Source: Manihot esculenta
Lineage: Eukaryota; Streptophyta; Magnoliopsida; Malpighiales; Euphorbiaceae
Direction: 5' to 3'
DNA length: 64,000 nucleotides
Assembly: GCF_001659605.2 (NCBI RefSeq)
Contig: NC_035175.2
Location: 31,033,705-31,097,704, forward strand
Of this stretch, positions 20,856 through 32,879 are shown in pieces. Numbering within the stretch: position 1 is the stretch's first letter; each line of letters opens with the position of its first letter. A model generated the notes under the pieces. The model did no database searches, had not been told where the DNA came from, and saw only the letters and a program-made list of their open reading frames with translations. A program made the position numbers and the translations under genes.

Positions 20856-23105
20856 TGTAACGACCCCAAAATGGACCGTCACCGGCGCTAGGATTCAGGT
20901 CGGCTTAAGGCCGCCAGAACCCGTAGCAAGCCTGCTATACTCTCTGAGTACCTGTAAAACTCATACATGATCATACATTTTCTGTGAAAATAACAACTCT
21001 TTTCTGAACCAAGGCTTAACCTGTGCATGCACTATCTCTGTACTCTGTACTCTGTACTCTGTACCCCTGACTAGAGCTTGCTCTAGATGGGTTAACTCAT
21101 ACCTGTTAAGCCTGGTTTTTCACATACAGCAAAACATATATACATATACCGATCATGTACAAAACATACATCACTAAGTCAAGCACAGTTCTAACTTTAT
21201 ACACAACTATTACATCTCTTTAATATTACATGTCCACTCTACGCTATTACAGATCTCTTTACTCTTCCTGTACTCTGCTGGACTGTCGCTGTACACTGTA
21301 CACTGAACCTGCAAAACTGGGGTTAAGGGAGTGGGATGAGCTCTATAGCCCAGTGAGTAGAACAGTAAAACATCTCAGTAAAATATGATCTCATGGAATG
21401 CACCATAGCACAGACAAGCCACATCAAGAGTAAACCTGTCACCACATAGTCCCAGTAACTCTGTGCCAGGGCGTAGAATCGAGCACCTGGTCTTCCTGTC
21501 ATATATGTATATGTGTATATAACACCTCTGTACTTACCATTGCCAGGGCGTAGTCAAAGGCTCCTGGACTTTGCTATACCTGCCAGGGCGTAGTCAAAGG
21601 CTCCTAGACTTCTCTATACCTGCCAAGGCGTAGTCAAAGGCTCCTGGACTTCCTGTCTGAGACTATTGGATCATTCAGCATTCACTCACATCACCAAATA
21701 ATGATGCAATGCAACATATTCGTGGATACTAATGCACTCAACCTATGGCATAATCATGATGCATGAGATATGCTAAAACATTCCATTGTGCAAGTAAAAG
21801 AGTTAAGTTTAGTTCCACTCACCTCTGGCTAACTGCACTGACTCTGCAGGCTCTGGAGCAGAACTCACTGCTGCTCTCACTGGTTCCTCTGGTCTGTACC
21901 TATACAGATAGACTGAAATGAGGGACCAAACTAGCTTATGACCAACTCTATTAAACTCCCCAAGAATCCCCTTAAACTCACTCTAACATCCATGCAAAGT
22001 ATGCAAAAGAAAGCTGGACAGAACACTTTCGGCGGCAGGTTCGGCGGCCGAAAGTCCTCTCCAGAGACGAAACTCAAGCACCTTCGGCGGCCGAACTTTC
22101 TCTTTCGGCTGCCGAACCCTTTCGGGGGCAAGTTTCGGAGGCCAAAAGGCACTCCAGAGACGAAAGTCTCTAACCTTCGGCGGCACCTTCGGCGGCCAAA
22201 CTTCCCTCCAAAGCTGAAAGTCCAAAAGCTCGGGGGCAAGCTTGGGCAGCCGAAGCCACCTCCTCACACCTCTTCAGGGGTTCGGCGGCCGAATGTACCT
22301 TCGGCTGCCGAACCTGAGTTCATCAGCAGGGCAGAAACTTGCCCTGCCTCTCGCCAAATGCACCAAACTCCCCTCCAACTTCACACCACACTTCCTCAAC
22401 TTGCATACACTCATGTATATGCTCAAAGGGGTCAGAAACTACCTTAAAACCCCAAAAAAACACAACACAAACAACACAGAAACAAGCTCTATGCTCAAAA
22501 TCATCAAAACCTCTCTTTTTACCCTATTCATGCAACTCTCTCTACAAACCCCATAAAACCTTCAGAAAACATACAAACAAGCTCAGGATCTTCACTTACC
22601 TTGTGAAAACAAGTAGATGAATGATCCTCACGTGGAGTTTTGGAGCAACTCTCCTTCAAACTCTCCAAACTTCACAATTGTGAGTTTTTAGCTTAAAACC
22701 TTCAAAAGATCATAAAAACTAATCAAATCTTTGCATGATTTAATGAAAACATGAAGAAATACTCACAAAGGGTAGAGTTTCACCTCAGCAAGTGAAAGAA
22801 ACGGTGTTCTACCACTTCAACCGACTGAGGGCCATTTATAGGTGGCTGGCCAGACCACCTTCGGCGGCCTATCGTGAAACCGAAAGCCATGCATGTTCGG
22901 CGGCCGAACCTCAACTTCGGCGGCCGAAACTGGCTTTTCTGCCTTGGTTCATTCCACTCAAAAACTCATGTCATTATGCTTAAAACTTCATGAACATAGC
23001 AAAACATGTAAGAAAAACATAAATCTCACCCTTCTAGAGACTTCCGACATCCGAAACTCCATCGGAAAGTAGAATTCCGATGCCGGACTCTAGCCGGGTA
23101 TTACA
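20856..23105 (-). mobile_element. B-type chromovirus LTR, shared by the tandem copies
   Basis: 2250 bp, TGTAACGACCCC to CCGGGTATTACA. To its left (downstream in element sense) lie a PBS and gag; to its right a PPT and pol. It therefore serves as the 3' LTR of the copy at 23106-28336 and the 5' LTR of the truncated copy at 19621-20855. The 40-bp tandem repeat is at 21540-21655; the palindrome array at about 22025-22320 and 22850-22930; the TATA region at 22834-22840 (TATAAAT on the minus strand). Confidence 0.93.
22834..22840 (-). promoter_or_regulatory. TATA box of the B LTR (left copy)
   Basis: TATAAAT on the minus strand, with the TGGCCAGCCACC block before it. A CATGCATG-type motif and TTCGGC-N-GCCGAA palindromes lie about 50-90 bp upstream. 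Confidence 0.6.
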
Positions 23106-23125
23106 TTCTCCCCCCCTTAAGAACA
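23106..23125 (-). other. Polypurine tract of the B element
   Basis: The minus strand reads AAGGGGGGGAGAA next to the LTR, followed further along by GAACATTCGTCC on the plus strand, as in the A element. Confidence 0.8.
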
Positions 23126-23187
23126 TTCGTCCTCGAAGGTTCCTAAAACAAACAAACAATGAACACATAAAAAGGAGGAAACTAACC

Positions 23188-26100
23188 TCAAAACAAATAT
23201 GGATACTGCTGGAGCATAGACTCCCGCGTCTCCCAAGTGCACTCTTCTAGATTATGGTGGTTCCACAGGACTTTCACCATCGGAATCTCCTTGTTCCTTA
23301 GCTGTCTGATCTGTGTGTCCAGAATCCGCACTGGCTGCTCTATATAGGTGAGATTTGTATGAATCTCCACCTCAGGCTCACTCAGAACCTGATTCGGATC
23401 TGACACAAACTGCCGTAGCATAGAAACATGAAAGACCGGGTGAATCCTCTCCATAGACGCAGGTAAATCCAGCTTATACGACACATTTCTGATCCTCTGC
23501 AATACCTCAAAGGGTTCAATGTACCGTGGAGCTAATTTACCCTTCTTCCCAAAACGAACCACTCCCTTCATTGGAGACACTTTCAGCAATACCCAATTAC
23601 CCTCCTGGAACTCTAACTGCTTTCTGCGAACGTCTGCATAACTTTTCTATCTGCTTTGCGCTGTTCTGATTCTCTCTCTAATCATGGGCACCATTCTACT
23701 GGTAATCTCTACTAACTCTGGCCCTGCAAGAGCCTTCTCTCCTATCTCTTCCCAGCAAACAGGGGATCTGCACTTCCTCCCATACAAAGCTTCATAAGGA
23801 GCCATCCCAATGCTAGCATGATGGTTGTTATTGTAAGCAAACTCTACCAAAGGTAGATGCTGCCTCCAAGAACTGCCAAAGTCTAACACACATAGTCGAA
23901 GCATATCTTCTATGGTCTGGATGGTCCTTTCTGACTGTCCATCAGTCTGTGGGTGGAAAGCAGTGCTAAAATCTAGTCTCGTGCCCATCGCACTCTGCAG
24001 ACTCCGCCAAAAGCGGGAGGTAAACTGAGGTCCTCTATCTGAGACTATCGACACTGGAACACCATGTAATCTCACGATCTCATCCAGATAGACCTGTGCC
24101 AACTTATCCACAGAATAGTTACTCCGTACTGGAAGAAAATGAGTAGATTTCGTGAGTCTGTCCACAATCACCCATATAGAGTCTATCCTGTTGGACGTAG
24201 CTGGTAAACCCACTACAAAATCCATGGCTATGTTTTCCCATTTCCATTCTGGAATCGATAATGGGTTAAGCATTCCGGCTGGTTTCTGATGCTCTAGTTT
24301 CACCCTTTGGCAAACCTCACAGGCTGTCACAAACTGCGCCACTTCTTTCTTCATGGCTGGCCACCAATAAACCTTTTTTAGATCCTGATACATCTTGGTG
24401 GCTCCTGGGTGAACACTATACCTCGCATTATGAGCTTCCCTCATAATGTCTTCCTTCACACTGCTCCTATCTGGCACACAAAGTCGACTCCCATAACGAA
24501 GGATCCCTTTGCTATCAAATCTGAACTCTGCACTGTTGCCTGACTGAACAGTCCTGGCAATTTTCATCAACTCAGGGTCCTCATGCTGTCTCTGTGCTAT
24601 CTGCTCCAGAAACACAGGTGTCACTCTCATCTGTGCTATCAACGCACCTGTACCAGATAACTCTAACTGTACTCCTTCTTCGAAGAGCTTGTAAAGCTCC
24701 ATCACAACTGATCTCCGCTCTACTGCTATATGGGATAAACTGCCTAGTGACTTCCGGCTTAGGGCGTCTGCCACAACATTCGCCTTACCCGGATGATACT
24801 GGATCTTACAATCATAATCACTGAGCAATTCGACCCATCTTCTCTGCCTCAAATTCAGCTCTCTCTGACTCAAGATGTACTGTAAACTCTTGTGATCGGT
24901 GAAGATCTCGTATTTAACCCCGTAGAGGTAATGCTGCCACATCTTAAGTGCAAAGATAACTGCTGCCATCTCGAGGTCATGGGTGGGGTAATTCAACTCG
25001 TGCTTCTTCAACTGTCTAGAAGCATAAGCTATCACCCTATCACTCTGCATCAAAACACAACCCAATCCCACTCGAGATGCATCACAGAACACTGTGAAGT
25101 CCTCATGACTCACAGGCAGAGCTAACACTGGTGCTGTAGTCAATCTTCTCTTGAGCTCCTCAAAGCTCTCATCACACTGGTCTGACCAGACAAACTTCTG
25201 GTTCTTCTGAGTCAGTTTGGTCATAGGAGCCGCTATCTTTGAGAAGTTTTGAACGAACCTCCTGTAGTAACCTGCCAGTCCCAGAAAGCTTTTAATCTCA
25301 GTCACTGTAGTGGGTCTGGGCCAGTTAACTACAGCCTCTATCTTCTTGGGATCTACCTCAATACCCTCTGCTGATACCACATGTCCCAAGAAGGAAATGC
25401 TCTTCAACCAAAACTCACACTTTGAGAACTTGGCATACAAACCATGCTCTCTCAGTGTCTGCAGAACTATCCTCAGATGATGGGTATGCTCCTCTGCATC
25501 TCTGGAATACACTAAGATATCATCGATGAAAACAATGACAAAGTGATCCAGAAACTCACTGAATACCCTGTTCATGAGATCCATAAATGCTGCAGGGGCG
25601 TTAGTCAACCCGAACGGCATCACTAAGAACTCATAATGCCCATATCTGGTCCTGAAAGCTGTCTTAGGCACATCTGCCTCTCGGACTCTCAACTGATGAT
25701 ATCCGGATCTCATATCTATTTTAGAGAAACAACCTGCTCCAGCTAGCTGGTCAAATAGATCATCAATCCGAGGTAAAGGATATCTATTCTTGGTAGTGAC
25801 CTTATTCAACTGTCTGTAGTCGATACAAAGTCTGAGGGATCCATCCTTCTTTCTGACAAAGAGCACTAGAGCACCCCAAGGTGAGGTACTGGGGCGGATG
25901 AAACCCTTATCTACCAAGTCCTGCAACTGCTCTTTTTAACTCTTTTAACTCTGTCGGCGCCATCCTGTAGGGAGGAATAGAGATAGGTCTGGTATCAGGC
26001 AGCAATTCGATTTCAAACTCTATCTCCCTACCAGGTGGTAGTCCTGGAAGTTCGTCTGGAAAAACATCGAGAAACTCTTGGACCACTGGTACTGTAGCTG

Positions 26101-26617
26101 GTTCCCTCACCTGACTGTCTAGTTCTCTCACATGAGCGAGAAACCCCCGACAACCCCTCCTAAGCAAATGATGAGCCTGAAGGGCTGAAATCATACCTCT
26201 GGGTGTACCTCTCCTGTCTCCTCTGAAGACACACTCTGACCCATCCTGGTCTCTGAGACTCACTATCTTCTCTCTACAATCCAAAGTAGCACTATATGCA
26301 GATAGCCAATCCATCCCTAGAATGACATCAAAATCTGTCAAGTCTAGAACCACAAGGTCAGCTGGAAGGCATCTACCCTCTATGAACACTGGATTGAAAC
26401 GACAGACTGACACTGCCACTGATGGGTCACATCTAGGTCCACTGACCCAAAGAGGATACTCTAACTCAGAACTGATCAAACCCAATCTCTCTATGGCTCT
26501 CGAAGCAATAAAGGAATGAGAAGCACCGGGGTCCATCAAAGCATACACATCTGAACACCCAATGATGAGATTACCTGACACCACTGTGTTCGACGTGTTA
26601 TCCTCCTCCTGTGTCAC
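23188..26617 (-). pseudogene. B-type pol: protease, RT, RNase H, integrase, chromodomain
   Basis: The protease part (26617-25907) has [11 protein letters not shown] and [12 protein letters not shown] one-base insertion in an A run (minus strand, ~25935) shifts the frame just before RT. In the next frame (25926-23647, 759 aa) RT has catalytic D71 and FIDD at 133-136. RNase H acidic residues are ~D282, E319, D344 and D387; integrase triad ~D569, D630, E666. A TAG at 23649-23647 (fits CAG to TAG) separates the integrase tail and chromodomain (23589-23188, [12 protein letters not shown]). One frameshift and one stop in pol make this a recently disabled element. Confidence 0.93.
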
Positions 26618-26626
26618 AGTGAAAAT

Positions 26627-28114
26627 TCATGCTGGGGCTACCGGATTTCCACCTCGGGAACCTGCTGCTGAAGTAGAGGCTGCCCCTCTCCCTCTCCCTC
26701 TACCTTTGCCACTACTCTGAGGCATGACTGGAGCTACTGGCTGACCAACTGGCTGTACCACACTGCCTGAACTTATCTGCTGGGATGGTGCAAACGTCAT
26801 CTGCGGACAATCCCGAGCAATATGCCCTTCCTGTCCACATCGAAAACAAGCTGTCGATCCCAACCGACAAACTCCTCCATGTGGTTTTCCGCATCGTCTG
26901 CATACTGGAGCTGTGCCAGAGCTTGAGCCACTACCTATTCCCAGACCTGACTTCACTTTACTCCAAAACTTACTCTTTGTTCCTTTTGCTCTATCCCATC
27001 TCTTACTGCCTGAAGTGGGGGCTTTAGAACCCGAAGCCTGTGCCTTTGACTGTTTCTGAATATTGGCACTAGCTTCCATTTTCCTGGCTGCGTCTACTAT
27101 CGTGTGGAAACTCTCTTTTTCTGCTGGAAGAATCAAGGAAGAATACCTGGGATGCAGTCTCATAGTATATCTCCTTGCCTTCTTCTGATCAGTATCATAG
27201 GCTTGACCCACATACTGAAGCAAATCCAGGAACTTATCTGTGAATTCATCAACACTCATCTCATCTGTTTGTCTCAACTGTTCGAATTCAATTACTTTCA
27301 TCTCCCTAGAACTGTCAGGAAAAGCCCACCCTGCAAATTCATTGGCGAACTCTCCCCAAGACATACTGTTCATCCTGGGTTCCACATAATTCTTGAACCA
27401 TTCTCTGGCCTTTTTGCATTTAAGTGTAAACCCTACCATCTCAATGGCTCTACTGTCATCAGCTCCCAATTCACTGGTTATCATCCTAACTGATCTGAGG
27501 TATTCAAATGGATCATCTCCCGTGTTATATTTAGGAGCATCCAATTTCAAGTACTCCGTCATTTTTACTTTACCTCCAGATGAGCTAGGTTGATTTCTGT
27601 CAACAACAGGGGCTACTGGTTCTGGTGGTGGTACTGGGTCATTTGGTCCTGGGTGTGCTGCACTTGGATGGGTAGGGGAAGGTGGATACATAGGATATGG
27701 TGGATAATAAGGGGGATAAGGCATATATGGCATGTAAGGAGGATATGGGACAAAACTCGAGTACTCCGACATACCTCCCATCGGATACTCTGGGTCCTGC
27801 GGAAAGGCTGGATAGCCAAAACCTGAGGCCGGAGCGCCTCCCTGCGACTCTCCCATACCTTCCTCAAATCTGCCTATACCCATGCTATCATCTCTCGACT
27901 GGTCAATTTCCATAGCCTCCCTCCTTTCCTCTGATCTTCCTCCCCTAGCTGTACCTCTTCTGCTCTCGTCTACAGACCTTCTAGGATCTATTGACATACC
28001 TTCCCTGCTAGATCTCTGAGACCTTGCCCTCGGCAATGCAGGAGGACGAGCAGCTGGTCTCTCACTCTCTGGTGGGACTCCAGTCAATCGAGCTGATCGA
28101 CGAGTTCCTCTCAT
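26627..28114 (-). pseudogene. B-type gag with zinc knuckle
   Basis: About 495 residues from MRGTRRSAR. Order: Arg-rich N terminus, Pro/Tyr linker, retrotransposon gag domain (residues ~185-330), basic Ser/Lys linker, CRRCGKPHGGVC and [14 protein letters not shown] zinc-binding motifs, and a Gly/Arg tail. It ends with TGA at 26629-26627, where the C-type element has an Arg codon; the protease continues in the same frame, so this is an acquired stop (fits CGA to TGA) in a gag-pol polyprotein. Confidence 0.93.
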
Positions 28115-28322
28115 CGTTACTTTCTGGAAAACAACACATAACATAGCACTTTAGCACATAAACATCACATATCAGTCATGCACATGCAAAACTCATGGCA
28201 TATCATAGCAGATAGGACTCAATACCCTATCCTAGTGGACATGATTTCCTATTGTGCTTGACCACTTCTAACCTGTATGAGCCCAACACTGTCTCTATAG
28301 GTTCGATCATGTGAACCTAGGG

Positions 28323-28334
28323 CTCTGATACCAA
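28323..28334 (-). other. PBS of the B element
   Basis: TGGTATCAGAGC on the minus strand, beside the 5' LTR of the complete B copy. Confidence 0.82.
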
Positions 28335-28336
28335 TC

Positions 28337-30570
28337 TGTAACGACCCCAAAATGGACCGTCACCGGCGCTAGGATTCAGGTCGGCTTAAGGCCGCCAGAA
28401 CCCATAGCAAGCCTGCTATACTCTCTGAGTACCTGTAAAACTCATACATGATCATACATTTTCTGTGAAAATAACAACTCTTTTCTGAACCAAGGCTTAA
28501 CCTGTGCATGCACTATCTCTGTACTCTGTACCCCTGACTAGAGCTTGCTCTAGATGGGTTAACTCATACCTGTTAAGCCTGGTTTTTCACATACAGCAAA
28601 ACATATATACATATACCGATCATGTACAAAACATACATCACTAAGTCAAGCACAGTTCTAACTTTATACACAACTATTACATCTCTTTAATATTACATGT
28701 CCACTCTACGCTATTACAGATCTCTTTACTCTTCCTGTACTCTGCTGGACTGTCGCTGTACACTGTACACTGAACCTGCAAAACTGGGGTTAAGGGAGTG
28801 GGATGAGCTCTATAGCCCAGTGAGTAAAACAGTAAAACATCTCAGTAAAATATGATCTCATGGAATGCACCATAGCACAGACAAGCCACATCAAGAGTAA
28901 ACCTGTCACCACATAGTCCCAGTAACTCTGTGCCAGGGCGTAGAATCGAGCACCTGGTCTTCCTGTCATATATGTATATGTGTATATAACACCTCTGTAC
29001 TTACCATTGCCAGGGCGTAGTCAAAGGCTCCTGGACTTTGCTATACCTGCCAGGGCGTAGTCAAAGGCTCCTGGACTTCTCTATACCTGCCAGGGCGTAG
29101 TCAAAGGCTCCTGGACTTCCTGTCTGAGACTATTGGATCATTCAGCATTCACTCACATCACCAAATAACGATGCAATGCAACATATTCGTGGATACTAAT
29201 GCACTCAACCTATGGCATAATCATGATGCATGAGATATGCTAAAACATTCCATTGTGCAAGTAAAAGAGTTAAGTTTAGTTCCACTCACCTCTGGCTAAC
29301 TGGACTGACTCTGCAGGCTCTGGAGCAGAACTCACTGCTGCTCTCACTGGTTCCTCTAGTCTGTACCTATACAGATAGACTGAAATGAGGGACCAAACTA
29401 GCTTATGACCAACTCTATTAAACTCCCCAAGAATCCCCTTAAACTCACTCTAACATCCATGCAAAGCATGCAAAAGAAAGCTGAACAGAACACTTTCGGC
29501 GGCAGGTTCGGCGGCCGAAAGTCCTCTCCAGAGACGAAACTCAAGCACCTTCGGCGGCCGAACTTTCTCTTTCGGCTGCCGAACCCTTTCGGGGGCAAGT
29601 TTCGGAGGCCAAAAGGCACTCCAGAGACGAAAGTCTCTAACCTTCGGCGGCACCTTCGGCGGCCGAACTTCCCTCCAGAGCTGAAAGTCCAAAAGCTCGG
29701 GGGCAAGCTTGGGCAGCCGAAGCCACCTCCTCACACCTCTTCAGGGGTTCGGCGGCCGAATTTACCTTCGGCTGCCGAACCTGAGTTCATCAGCAGGGCA
29801 GAAACTTGCCCTGCCTCTCGCCAAATGCACCAAACTCCCCTTCAACTTCACACCACACTTCCTCAACTTGCATACACTCATGTATATGCTCAAAGGGGTC
29901 AGAAACTACCTTAAAACCCCAAAAACACAACACAAACAACACAGAAACAAGCTCTATGCTCAAAATCATCAAAACCTCTCTTTTTACCCTATTCATGCAA
30001 CTCTCTCTACAAACCCCATAAAACCTTCAGAAAACATACAAACAAGCTCAGGATCTTCACTTACCTTGTGAAAACAAGTAGATGAATGATCCTCACGTGG
30101 ACTTTTGGAGCAACTCTCCTTCAAACTCTCCAAACTTCACAATTTTGAGTTTTTAGCTTAAAACCTTCAAAAGATCATAAAAACTAATCAAATCTTTGCA
30201 TGATTTAATGAAAACATGAAGAAATACTCACAAAGGGCAGAGTTTCACCTCAGCAAGTGAAAGAAACGGTGTTCTACCGCTTCAATCGACTGAGGGCCAT
30301 TTATAGGTGGCTGGCCAGACCACCTTCGGCGGCCTATCGTGAAACCGAAAGCCATGCATGTTCGGCGGCCGAACCTCAACTTCGGCGGTCGAAACTGGCT
30401 TTTCTGCCTTGGTTCATTTCACTCAAAAACTCATGTCATTATGCTTAAAACTTCATGAACATAGCAAAACATGTAAGAAAAACATAAATATCACCCTTCT
30501 AGAGACTTCCGACATCCGAAACTCCATTGAAAAGTAGAATTTCGATGCCGGACTCTAGCCGGGTATTACA
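28337..30570 (-). mobile_element. B-type chromovirus 5' LTR (right copy)
   Basis: 2234 bp, very similar to 20856-23105. One visible difference is fewer copies of the TACTCTG microrepeat near 28520. Followed by H LTR sequence starting GGTAT, the presumed target duplication. The TATA region is 30299-30305 on the minus strand; tandem repeats at 29008-29120; the palindrome array at 29490-29785. Confidence 0.93.
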
Positions 30571-31577
30571 GGTATGGCATGCCATATAAACATACAGAGT
30601 TCGCAGTACTGCTACCGATACATGATCGATATATTTGAGATTACAAATCAGGTACCTCATAAGCACGGTCACAGAGCCCTGCTATCACAGTTTCGGCCTC
30701 TGAGCCTACCGTTCGGCACTCTATGCCTACCGTTATAACTCCTTATCTATCTAGTCGATCCTACTATGTGTTTATAAGGGCTGAGATCTTAATTAAGATT
30801 GATACTTGATTTTGTAAACTTATTAGTGAATGTTAACATGTCTGCATCTATTACATGCACTAAGCTATGGTGATTTGCTATAAATAGAATGTGTGCAATA
30901 AAGGCAAAAGAAGATGTTTATATTGAATATGAAGTAAATTCTTGTCGTGCACAAGGATACATATGGCACTCATACCTTATACTAAGAAGTTGACAAGTAT
31001 GCTTTGTATCATGTTAACAACATTTGACTAGCTTATAAATGTTTACTTGATTATATATATACGTGAACTTGTTTGCTCTATTTTGTTATCTGTTTGCTAT
31101 CACCCACTGAGCGTTAGCTCAGCGTGTTAGTTTTTACCTCACACAGGTTGTAGATAAAGTAGGCACGCAGAGTTCATCAGAGGTCTACATCAGATATCAA
31201 AGCCAATATCATAGCTGGTTGTTTTGAGTTTTTGAGTCATAATACAATTGTATTCTGGCATGTACATATTAAATAGAGTGAGTTATGAAGGTTATGTAAA
31301 TTAAAGAATAGTAAGATGTCAAATAACAATTGATAATTTTACATGTGTTTTTCATATATGCTACAGGTTGAAATGTTGATGAAACAGAGGAGACTCTACT
31401 AAAATTTTGGTTTAAAACATCATATTTACATTAATCACCTTATAAAATTTACTTGGACTACCTAAAAACTTGGTATTTACAGATAAAAGAAATTGTTTAG
31501 TCTTGATATGTCTAAAAAGGTATAATTTGTGATAGTCCTTGCTGTATCTACACTTTGATAGGATAAGGGGTGTTACA
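30571..31577 (+). mobile_element. H chromovirus 3' LTR, right part
   Basis: The first 224 bp repeat 19397-19620, then new LTR sequence to GGGGTGTTACA. The next five bases, AAGCG, would be the target duplication of H; the left copy lies outside the window. It pairs with 722-1488 at about 97 percent identity by eye. Confidence 0.88.
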
Positions 31578-31593
31578 AAGCGAGTGCTGAGAA

Positions 31594-32014
31594 TGTTGAA
31601 GATTGATTTAAAATTAGCACATGGTTAACAATTAGTCTGATTTAGTCTTTGTTAGTTATTGTTTATTCAGATTTTTTAGATTTTATTTTTTTTATCAATT
31701 ATTGAGTCAATTCGCGTTCATTGTAGTGGCAATATCTTCTCATTTATGTTATTGATATTTTATTAGTTTCTTTGTAATATCTTTTTAAAAGGCATTGAGT
31801 CATTATTGTAGGGTATTGCAGTGTAAAGTAGATCAGATTGTCAAATATATTACAATATCTGAATAAAGTTGTCAGTTCTCAAATCCAGTTTTACTAATTT
31901 TAGTTAGCTATATTTTTTAGCTATTTGGTATGTTATTTAATTTCAGCATCGTCCAAATTTAAATGATTAATTTTATCATCTATTTATTGTGATTGTCAAT
32001 CCCCTTTCCCAACA
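31594..32014 (+). mobile_element. Copia-type LTR (421 bp)
   Basis: Begins TGTTGAAGATTG and ends TTTCCCAACA, followed four bases later by a Met-tRNA PBS and then copia gag. No second LTR was found nearby, so the element is truncated at its 3' end. Confidence 0.7.
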
Positions 32015-32018
32015 AAAG

Positions 32019-32030
32019 TGGTATCAGAGT
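32019..32030 (+). other. PBS of the truncated copia element
   Basis: TGGTATCAGAGT, one base from the standard initiator Met-tRNA PBS. Confidence 0.75.
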
Positions 32031-32061
32031 CTCGTTCATTCAGAACATTGAGCGTTAACTC

Positions 32062-32870
32062 ATGGCATCTAACTACAACGCTGTGAGTATTTCTCAATCG
32101 ACAATTCCTATTTTCAAAGGTGAAAACTTTGGATTCTGGAGTATCAAAATGAGAACTTTGTTTAAATCTCAAGATTTGTGGGGCTTGGTTGAGAAAGAAT
32201 ATCCTGAACTAAATGAAAAGACTAGGTTGAAGGAAAATAAGAAAAAGGATTCCAAAGCATTATTTTTCATTCAGCAAACTGTGCACAAGTCAGTTTTTTC
32301 AAAAATTGCAGCAGCAATTACTGTTAAAAATGCTTGAGCAACCTTCAGATGGTGTACCAAGGCAATTCTAAGGTAATCACGATTAAACTTCAACCCCTTC
32401 GTCGTGATTTTGAAACCTTGCAAATGAAAAGTGGAGAGACAGTCGAAGATTTTCTCTCAAGAGTAGCTGCAATTATTAATCAAATGAGGTCTTATAGAGA
32501 GGAAATCTCGGATCAAACTGTTGTTGTAAAGGTATTAAGGAGTTTAACCCCAAAGTTTGATCATGTTATAGTAGCTATTGAAGAGTTTAAAAACTTGGTC
32601 ACATACTAATTTGATGAATTGATGGGATACTTGCAATCTCATGAAGTGAGATTATACAGATCAGATGAAAAGAATGAAGAGAAAGTCTTTCATATAAAAG
32701 GTGAAGCAACTAGTAGAGGACGTGGAAAAGGAGAATACAGAGGCAAAGGAAGTCATGACAGAAACAATCATGGTAAAGGCGAAGGACAAAGAAATAAGGA
32801 GCATAAACAAAGAATAGAATCAGGGAACTAGTCGAAGCTAATATTCAATGCTATTACTGCAAAAAATACT
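32062..32870 (+). pseudogene. Copia gag (UBN2-like), truncated and frameshifted
   Basis: Starts MASNYNAVSI with IPIFKGENFGFWSIKMRTL, the N-terminal gag block of Ty1/copia elements. TGA at 32335-32337; the same protein continues in another frame (LRRDFETLQMKSGETVEDFL) to TAA at 32607, then on to a basic Gly/Arg/Lys linker. A zinc knuckle begins (IQCYYCKK) at about 32843 and then homology stops and AT-rich DNA starts. Protease, integrase and RT are absent. Confidence 0.85.
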
Positions 32871-32879
32871 CTTTATTAA

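Noticed and set aside
23188..26617. Considering the B pol as functional with programmed frameshifting
   Set aside because: The shift is a single extra A in a run, absent from A and C at the same place, and stops at 23649 and 26629 are copy-specific; ordinary decay is simpler.
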